39,654 nt of DNA. Source: Gammaproteobacteria bacterium (GTDB taxonomy: Bacteria > Pseudomonadota > Gammaproteobacteria > Pseudomonadales > Pseudohongiellaceae). Positions 34,351 through 39,654 of the stretch are shown here, piece after piece. Location of the stretch: assembly GCA_947457195.1 (NCBI GenBank), contig CANGUU010000016.1:1-39654 (forward strand), read 5' to 3'. Both the position numbers and the translations under genes were made by a program. The first letter of the stretch is position 1; every line of letters begins with the position of its first letter. The notes under the pieces were generated by a model. The model had not been told where the DNA came from, searched no databases, and was given only the letters and a program-made list of their open reading frames with translations.

Positions 34351-35823
34351 TCAGACCACCTTCTTCATGTCGGTCATGTGGCCTCGCAGCAGCTCTCCGA
34401 TTTTTTCGACGGAGTGCCGGCGGATAGCACTGTTGACCGCGATCAATTCGCGATCATCCACACCGCAATCCTTCAACGCGAGACCTTTGCCGATTACGTT
34501 GGTATCGAGCTTCGCCATGAAGGGCTTGAGCAGGGGCACAGCGGCGTGTGAGAAAAGGTAACATCCATATTCCGCGGTATCCGAAATGACTTTGTTCATC
34601 TCGTAAAGCTTCTTGCGCCCGATGAGGTTCGCAATCAGCGGGACTTCGTGCAGCGATTCATAGTAGGCCGACTCGGCGATGACCCCTGCGGCAACCAGTG
34701 TTTCGAAACACAGCTCCACACCGGCTTTGATCATGGCCACCATGAGTAGGCCCTTATCGTAGTAGTCCTGCTCACTGATTTCGCCGGCTGAGTCCTTGGA
34801 GGCGCGTTCGAAGGCAGTCTTGCCGGTCTCTTCTCGCCAAGTCAGTAGCTTGCGATCATTATCCGACCAGTCCGCCATCATGCCCTCGGAGAAACGGCCC
34901 TCCATGATGTCATCCATGTGTTTCTCGAAGAGCGGGCGCAGTATGGATTTCAACTCCTCACTGAGCTGGTAGGCACGAATCTTGGCTGGATTGGACAGGC
35001 GATCCATCATGTTGGTGATTCCGCCCTGCTTCAGCCCCTCGGAAATCGTTTCCCAGCCGTGCTGAACCAGCTTGCACGCATAAGCACTCTGGATCCCCTG
35101 TCCAACCATCAGGTCGTAACAGAGAATCGAGCCGGTTTGCAGCATGCCGCACAAAATCGTCTGCTCACCCATCAGATCGGACTTCACCTCGGCGACGAAA
35201 GAAGATTCCAGCACACCTGCGCGATGCCCACCTGTTGCTGCAGCGTAGGCCTTGGCAAGCTCGAGGCCATCACCTTGCGGGTCATTCTCACGGTGGACCG
35301 CAATCAGAGTCGGAACACCAAAGCCGCGCTTGTACTCCTCGCGGACCTCTGTGCCCGGACATTTGGGCGCTACCATGATGACTGTGATGTCCTTGCGGAT
35401 CTGCATGCCTTCCTCAACGATATTGAAACCATGCGAGTAGGCCAGACAGGAACCCTGCTTCATCAATGGCATGACCTTATTGATGACACCTGTGTGTTGC
35501 TTGTCAGGAGTAAGGTTCAACACCAGATCTGCCGAGGGAATCAGTTCTTCGAAGGTGCCGACCCTGAAGGCGTTTTCGGTGGCACTTTTCCAGGACTGCC
35601 TTTTTTGGGCGATGGCGTCCTCGCGCAGTGCATAGGCAATGTCGAGACCGCTGTCTCGCATATTGAGGCCTTGGTTGAGCCCCTGAGCGCCGCAGCCGAG
35701 GATCACGATCTTTTTACCGCGCAGACGCTCAACGCCATCTGCAAACTCTGCTTTGTCCATAAAACGGCACTTGCCGAGCTGATCAAGCTTGAGACGGAGC
35801 GGTAGCGTATTGAAGTAGTTCAT
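34351..35823 (-). CDS. ilvC: Ketol-acid reductoisomerase, class II
   Basis: This NADPH- and Mg-dependent enzyme converts acetolactate or acetohydroxybutyrate to the dihydroxy acid in Val/Ile synthesis. The 490-residue length and [22 protein letters not shown] start match the long, E. coli-like class II form. The dinucleotide site reads [20 protein letters not shown], and the double knotted domain includes [26 protein letters not shown] and a C-terminal duplication. The ATG at 35823 has GAGGAA about 6 bases upstream; the longer frame to 35910 runs into the promoter. It is transcribed away from ilvY and toward ilvBH. Substrate-induced activation by IlvY is expected. Confidence 0.97.
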   Translation of the reverse strand: MNYFNTLPLRLKLDQLGKCRFMDKAEFADGVERLRGKKIVILGCGAQGLNQGLNMRDSGLDIAYALREDAIAQKRQSWKSATENAFRVGTFEELIPSADLVLNLTPDKQHTGVINKVMPLMKQGSCLAYSHGFNIVEEGMQIRKDITVIMVAPKCPGTEVREEYKRGFGVPTLIAVHRENDPQGDGLELAKAYAAATGGHRAGVLESSFVAEVKSDLMGEQTILCGMLQTGSILCYDLMVGQGIQSAYACKLVQHGWETISEGLKQGGITNMMDRLSNPAKIRAYQLSEELKSILRPLFEKHMDDIMEGRFSEGMMADWSDNDRKLLTWREETGKTAFERASKDSAGEISEQDYYDKGLLMVAMIKAGVELCFETLVAAGVIAESAYYESLHEVPLIANLIGRKKLYEMNKVISDTAEYGCYLFSHAAVPLLKPFMAKLDTNVIGKGLALKDCGVDDRELIAVNSAIRRHSVEKIGELLRGHMTDMKKVV

Positions 35824-35858
35824 GCATATTCCTCGGTAGCGTCCTGATAATGGCCGCC

Positions 35859-35887
35859 ATGGTATTCCCACCTGCTCGTTGCGTAAA
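35859..35887 (-). promoter_or_regulatory. Candidate ilvC promoter
   Basis: On the minus strand TTTACG (35887-35882) and TACCAT (35864-35859) are separated by 17 bases. The IlvY-type palindrome lies immediately upstream of the -35, the usual activator position for a LysR-type regulator. Confidence 0.5.
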
Positions 35888-35907
35888 ATGAAATTACTGC
35901 AAGTAAT
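35879..35907 (+). promoter_or_regulatory. Candidate ilvY promoter
   Basis: TTGCGT (35879-35884), 17 bases and AGTAAT (35902-35907) form a plausible weak sigma-70 promoter. Its -10 is part of the palindromic operator. Confidence 0.4.
35893..35907. promoter_or_regulatory. Candidate IlvY operator
   Basis: ATTACTGCAAGTAAT is a 15-base palindrome (ATTAC-5-GTAAT) containing the T-N11-A pattern of LysR-type sites. It lies between the divergent ilvC and ilvY genes and overlaps the candidate ilvY -10, which would allow autorepression. Confidence 0.6.
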
Positions 35908-35934
35908 CATTCTGAAAAATGCAATGTAGTGACC

Positions 35935-36840
35935 ATGAACCTTCGTAACCTGGAACTTTTTTTACACCTGTCCAACTCCTTGAGCTTCGCTAAAACAAGT
36001 GTTGCCTGCCATGTCGTGCCATCCCGTTTAAGCCGAGTCATCCAGAGGCTCGAGCAAGAGGTAGGAGAGCCACTATTTGAGCGGGACAGTCGCCATGTAA
36101 GGCTTACCGATGCCGGAGAGGCATTTCTCCGCTTTGCCGAGCACGCCATGGCCGGTTGGGCTTCGTTTCGGCAGTCTTTGCAGAGCCGCTCCGCTCATTT
36201 AGAGGGTGAACTGAGTCTCTTTTGTTCAGTGACCGCAAGTTACAGTTTTCTGGACGAGTTGCTAGGCGAGTTGTGTCGTCAGCATCCGGGCATCGAGATC
36301 AAGTTGCACACGGGCGACTCTGCCGAGGCGCTGGAGAGAATAAAAGCCGGAAGAGAAGACATTGCGATCGCTGCTCTGCCGACCAGAGTCTCGCCTGTCT
36401 TTGCCGTACAGCCGCTGACGCAGACGCCGCTCGTGTTCATCGCACCGAGAAAAAATCGTCTCGGATTACCTGAATTCCGTGACGGCAGCATGCCAGACTG
36501 GAACGGGGTTCCTCTCATCCTCTCCGAGCGCGGTCTTGTGCGGGAGCGCGCAGATCGCTGGTTTCGTGAGCGAGGAATCAAGCCGCAAATTTACTCGCAG
36601 GTGGCAGGGCATGAGGCAATCGTCAGTATGGTGGGTCTTGGGCTAGGCGTAGGATTGGTTCCCAGGATCGTCCTCGAGAACAGTCCCTTGGCGGACAGGG
36701 TGCAGCAGCTGCCTCTGCAGCATGGAATGGCGCCCTTCTCGATTGGTCTTTGCGTCCTGAAAAGAAAACTTCGAAATCCCCTGATTGCAGCCCTGTGGGC
36801 GACAGCCGCAAGCTCAATTCGTGCCGGCAAGTCGGTATAA
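35935..36840 (+). CDS. ilvY: LysR-type activator of ilvC
   Basis: This 301-residue LysR-family regulator activates ilvC in response to its substrates. Residues 1-60 form the winged helix-turn-helix ([44 protein letters not shown]). The effector domain includes [36 protein letters not shown] and [27 protein letters not shown], which closely resemble E. coli IlvY. Divergent placement next to ilvC is the classical arrangement. ATG 35935 is chosen over GTG 35929 because MNLR aligns with the family start. It is followed by pssA after 28 bases. Confidence 0.94.
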   Translation: MNLRNLELFLHLSNSLSFAKTSVACHVVPSRLSRVIQRLEQEVGEPLFERDSRHVRLTDAGEAFLRFAEHAMAGWASFRQSLQSRSAHLEGELSLFCSVTASYSFLDELLGELCRQHPGIEIKLHTGDSAEALERIKAGREDIAIAALPTRVSPVFAVQPLTQTPLVFIAPRKNRLGLPEFRDGSMPDWNGVPLILSERGLVRERADRWFRERGIKPQIYSQVAGHEAIVSMVGLGLGVGLVPRIVLENSPLADRVQQLPLQHGMAPFSIGLCVLKRKLRNPLIAALWATAASSIRAGKSV

Positions 36841-36868
36841 TGCGGCACCCAGCGACTCAGAGGCACGC

Positions 36869-37723
36869 ATGTCAGCAGATCCCAATTCCGGTGAGCAACC
36901 AACCGAGTCTCAAAATGAATTGCCAACCGACAATGCACTCATCGATGAACATGAGGAGGTTGTTTCGCAAAATGGCAAACAAGTGCGGCGAAAAGGCATT
37001 TACCTACTGCCGAACTTGCTCACGACAGGGGCATTGTTCGCAGGTTTTTATGCAGTAATCGCCGGGATGGGTGGTGACTTCCACAGCGCTTGCATCGCGA
37101 GCGTGGTGGCAATGTTCTTTGATGGAATGGACGGCCGTGTAGCGCGTCTGACCAATACCCAGAGTGCCTTTGGTGCCGAATTTGACTCGCTCTCGGATAT
37201 GCTGGCCTTTGGGGTTGCTCCTGCGCTCATTTCCTTCAGTTGGGCACTGTCTGGCTTGGGAAAAATCGGTTGGACAGTGGCGTTCGTCTATGTGGCCTGC
37301 GCTGCACTGCGGCTCGCTCGCTTCAATGTGCAGCGGGCGTCCGCGGATAAGCGCTTTTTCGTTGGGCTGGCAAGCCCCTCCGCAGCCGGACTCGTGGTCT
37401 TCATGGTCTGGGCTTTCTCTTCGTTTGGTGTGGTAGTCACGATGCCAATGTCGATCGTCGCGGCCGTGGTCACAGGGATTGCTGGTGTCCTTATGGTCGT
37501 CAACGTTCGCTATTACAGTTTCAAGGAGTTGGACTTCAAGAATCCCGTACCCTTCTTCTTGACTCTCGTAACTGTGTTTGTAATCGTCGTTGTGTCTTGG
37601 GATCCGCCCACCATGCTGTTCTTGATGGCGGTTACCTACGCGGCGTCGGGTCCTTTGATGGCAATCTACCTGAAACGGCGAAAGCCTCGGACCGCTGGGG
37701 CCCCACCAAGTTCAACAACCTGA
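36869..37723 (+). CDS. pssA: CDP-diacylglycerol-serine O-phosphatidyltransferase
   Basis: This 284-residue inner-membrane enzyme makes phosphatidylserine, the precursor of phosphatidylethanolamine. The CDP-alcohol phosphotransferase motif is complete: FFDGMDGRVARLTNTQSAFG followed by AEFDSLSDMLAFG, giving the D-G-x2-A-R-x8-G-x3-D-x3-D pattern. About eight hydrophobic segments follow the motif region, so it is the membrane-embedded (Bacillus-like) type II enzyme, not the phospholipase D-like E. coli PssA. The first 45 residues are acidic and probably disordered. The ATG at 36869 follows AGAGG. Confidence 0.94.
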   Translation: MSADPNSGEQPTESQNELPTDNALIDEHEEVVSQNGKQVRRKGIYLLPNLLTTGALFAGFYAVIAGMGGDFHSACIASVVAMFFDGMDGRVARLTNTQSAFGAEFDSLSDMLAFGVAPALISFSWALSGLGKIGWTVAFVYVACAALRLARFNVQRASADKRFFVGLASPSAAGLVVFMVWAFSSFGVVVTMPMSIVAAVVTGIAGVLMVVNVRYYSFKELDFKNPVPFFLTLVTVFVIVVVSWDPPTMLFLMAVTYAASGPLMAIYLKRRKPRTAGAPPSSTT

Positions 37724-37761
37724 TCTTCTTTGGCGTCATCGACCTGCGCGGAGCATGACTA

Positions 37762-38799
37762 ATGCTGATCCGAACAAAATCGTCCCTCGATATTCCCTCC
37801 TCGGAGATTACTCCTGAGGCCGTCTATCATAGTCGCAGGAGCTTCATGGGCCTTGGCTTGGGTATTCCGGCTGGAGTCTCGTTGCTTTCCTCCGCCGCCA
37901 CCGTGCATGGACAGAACTCTACTGCGCGCACCGCCGCGGATCTCAATTTGGCAGCCAAGCCACGCTGGCTTCAGCAAAAACTGCAGGGAGAACCTGTTGT
38001 AGCGGCATCAGGATCTTCTCTGGCAAAAGAAAGCTTGACCCCATTTGAAGATGTTTCGACCTACAACAACTTCTATGAATTCGGTACGGACAAGACTGAC
38101 CCCTCGACACGTGCAGAAAATTTTTCCGTCGATCCCTGGTCCGTGGAAGTCACCGGCGAATGCGTCAAGCAAGGAAAAATTGCTCTCGAGGACTTGATTA
38201 AGCCGCATTTCCTTGAAGAACGAGTCTATCGCTTACGCTGCGTGGAGGCTTGGTCTATGGTGATTCCGTGGATTGGAGTTCCTCTCGGTGAAATCCTCAA
38301 GAAGCTTGAGCCCAACGCTGACGCGAAGTTCGTTGAGTTCGTCACTCTTGTGGATCCGAAGCAGTTTCCGGAGCAGGGATCGCGGTTTGCGACCATCGAT
38401 TGGCCCTATCGCGAGGGTCTGCGCATGGATGAAGCCATGCACCCGCTATCGATCTTGGCGTTAGGGTTGTACGGTGATGTGCTGCCTGCTCAAAATGGCG
38501 CGCCACTGCGACTTGTCGTACCTTGGAAGTACGGATTCAAGAGCATAAAGTCGATTGTTCGGATCAATTTTCGTAAGGATATGCCCCGAACTACCTGGAG
38601 CGACTTGCAGCCGAGCGAATATGGTTTCTATGCCAATGTCAACCCTGCGGTCGATCACCCGCGTTGGAGCCAGGCAGCAGAGCGTCGGCTCCCTACCGCA
38701 GGTCTGATTCCATCACGCGTCCCAACACTGCCCTTCAATGGATATGCGGATGACGTCGCAAGTCTTTATGCGGGTATGGATCTGCGGCGTTTCTATTAA
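37762..38799 (+). CDS. msrP: Protein-methionine-sulfoxide reductase catalytic subunit MsrP
   Basis: This periplasmic molybdopterin enzyme reduces oxidised methionines in envelope proteins using electrons from MsrQ. The 345-residue protein has a Tat signal with SRRSFMG (residues 24-30). The sulfite oxidase fold shows [17 protein letters not shown], where Cys160 is the molybdenum ligand, then [31 protein letters not shown] and the C-terminal [17 protein letters not shown] are MsrP (YedY) hallmarks. The ATG is preceded by GGAG at 8 bases. msrQ follows directly. It is the second sulfite oxidase-fold gene in the window, after 1500-2684. Confidence 0.96.
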   Translation: MLIRTKSSLDIPSSEITPEAVYHSRRSFMGLGLGIPAGVSLLSSAATVHGQNSTARTAADLNLAAKPRWLQQKLQGEPVVAASGSSLAKESLTPFEDVSTYNNFYEFGTDKTDPSTRAENFSVDPWSVEVTGECVKQGKIALEDLIKPHFLEERVYRLRCVEAWSMVIPWIGVPLGEILKKLEPNADAKFVEFVTLVDPKQFPEQGSRFATIDWPYREGLRMDEAMHPLSILALGLYGDVLPAQNGAPLRLVVPWKYGFKSIKSIVRINFRKDMPRTTWSDLQPSEYGFYANVNPAVDHPRWSQAAERRLPTAGLIPSRVPTLPFNGYADDVASLYAGMDLRRFY

Positions 38800-38827
38800 C
38801 GGCCCTGACGGATCTGGTGATTCAGCG

Positions 38828-39475
38828 TTGGTAGCCACAGCAAAGTTTCTTAAACCACTTGTCTTCTTGGTGAGCTTGCTGCCGGCTTTGTGGTGGGGTT
38901 GGCAAGCCTACTTGGTTGCTATGGGGGACTTCGGCCGATTGGGTCCGGATCCTGCTAAAACGCTTGCGCTTGTATCCGGAGAGTGGTCGATAAGGATGTT
39001 GGTGCTCGCTCTAGCCGTAACTCCGCTCCGCTACTTTTTGAATATACCTGCGTTATGGCGGTTAAGACGGATGATCGGCCTCTACGCCTTTTTCTATACC
39101 TTGCTGCACTTCTTTGTCTTCCTTTTGCTGCTTCTGCAGCTGAGCTGGGCAGACTTGGGCGTGGAGATCGTGGAGCGCCCCTATATCACGGTCGGATTTT
39201 TGTCTTTCCTGATTTTATTGGCGTTAGCTGCTACGTCTTTCGATGCGGCTCAGAGACTACTGGGTCGTAGTTGGAAAACGCTACACCGACTTGTATATAT
39301 CGCCGGTGTATTGGCAATTCTTCACCTTGTCTGGATAGTACGCTCGGACTTTGCTGATGCCCTTCTCTATGGAGGGTTGGTTTTCTTGCTGTTAGCCTAT
39401 CGGGTCTTGCACGCCAAGAGTTCAGTGGTTAGGCAGTTCTCCCCGAGGTGGGCCTCCGCTTGGAGAAAAAAATAA
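38828..39475 (+). CDS. msrQ: MsrQ haem-binding membrane subunit
   Basis: This ferric reductase-like inner-membrane cytochrome b passes electrons from the quinone pool or flavins to MsrP. Six hydrophobic segments and family motifs are visible: GRLGPDPAKTLALVSGEW, LAVTPLRYFLNIPALWRLRRMIGLYAFFYTLLHFFVF (helix pair with a haem His), RPYITVGFLSFLILLALAATSFD and LGRSWKTLHRLVYIAGVLAILHLVW with two more His. The start is uncertain: TTG at 38828 matches the family N-terminus and gives 215 residues, while ATG 38768 would overlap msrP. It is the last gene before the rRNA operon. Confidence 0.9.
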   Translation: MVATAKFLKPLVFLVSLLPALWWGWQAYLVAMGDFGRLGPDPAKTLALVSGEWSIRMLVLALAVTPLRYFLNIPALWRLRRMIGLYAFFYTLLHFFVFLLLLLQLSWADLGVEIVERPYITVGFLSFLILLALAATSFDAAQRLLGRSWKTLHRLVYIAGVLAILHLVWIVRSDFADALLYGGLVFLLLAYRVLHAKSSVVRQFSPRWASAWRKK

Positions 39476-39487
39476 CCGCCTCCACGC

Positions 39488-39515
39488 TTGCGTCGCGCAG
39501 TTGGGTGTGTACAAT
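39488..39515 (+). promoter_or_regulatory. rRNA operon promoter
   Basis: TTGCGT (39488-39493), 16 bases and TACAAT (39510-39515) form a promoter followed at once by GCGCGC, the GC-rich discriminator typical of stringently controlled rrn promoters. The boxA leader lies downstream. Confidence 0.65.
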
Positions 39516-39654
39516 GCGCGCTCTCCCAAGGCGAGGGTTTTGGGGGGGATGCTGGGGGTAAGTCCTTGGCACAGGTCTTTAACAAGTGGATCAAGTAATA
39601 GAAGTGGGTGCTTGTGTGAGGGTTCGTAGGTATACGATCTTGATCCAAGCAACA
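39516..39654 (+). promoter_or_regulatory. rRNA operon leader with boxA antiterminator (16S gene just beyond the window)
   Basis: GGTCTTTAACAA (39574-39585) closely matches boxA (TGCTCTTTAACA), which recruits the NusB/NusE antitermination complex to rrn transcripts. The bases after it (ATCAAGTAATAGAAGTGGGT onward, GTGCTTGTGTGAGG) resemble the leader of Pseudomonas-type rrn operons and include the RNase III-processing arm region. No 16S sequence is reached before the window ends, so the mature 16S should start within a few tens to about 150 bases downstream. No protein is encoded here. Confidence 0.8.

Noticed and set aside
39397-39648. Minus-strand frames over the msrQ end and rRNA leader
   Set aside because: They overlap msrQ and the rrn promoter and boxA, with no recognisable product.

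Overview
The window is a GC-rich chromosomal segment of a Gammaproteobacterium. The evidence is the gene content and order: mrcB, fklB, bamD, rluD-pgeF-clpB, ilvBH, a divergent ilvC/ilvY pair, pssA, msrPQ and the leader of an rRNA operon. Several exported DUF families and a eukaryote-like isoleucyl-tRNA synthetase suggest a lineage outside the enterics and pseudomonads, but the family cannot be fixed from this sequence. I see no insertion sequence, prophage, CRISPR array or tRNA gene.

Layout. 1-1255 holds the end of PBP1b and a TPR lipoprotein (+). 1244-5284 is a minus-strand run: DMT transporter, PurN-like formyltransferase, HDAC-like deacetylase, Tat-exported molybdopterin oxidoreductase and a 67-aa membrane protein. 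5364-10325 holds fklB (+) and, on the minus strand, aroG and ileS, the latter behind a probable attenuator. 10606-15886 is the most unusual part: a GlgB-like protein that has lost its catalytic residues, a circularly permuted ATP-grasp protein, an alpha-E protein and a convergent proteasome-like Anbu peptidase. 15956-17541 carries a phosphoribosyltransferase and bamD (-). 17678-22128 carries rluD, pgeF and clpB (+), clpB having a near-consensus sigma-32 promoter. 22109-25660 carries a transglycosylase-like protein and an EmrAB-type efflux pair (-).

25801-31371 encodes four exported proteins in a row (DUF6152-like, CBM9/DUF5916 barrel, DUF4159, M19 dipeptidase). 31391-36840 is the branched-chain amino acid block: ilvBH behind a roughly 340-nt structured leader, a structured intergenic region with a strong terminator, ilvC on the minus strand, and the divergent activator gene ilvY with a palindromic operator between them. 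36869-39475 holds pssA and the periplasmic methionine sulfoxide repair pair msrPQ. The window ends inside an rRNA operon leader (promoter and boxA), so a 16S gene should begin just beyond it.

The best candidates for something undescribed are the pseudo-branching-enzyme/ATP-grasp/alpha-E/Anbu cluster, the ileS leader with mutually exclusive hairpins, and the structured RNA region between ilvH and ilvC.
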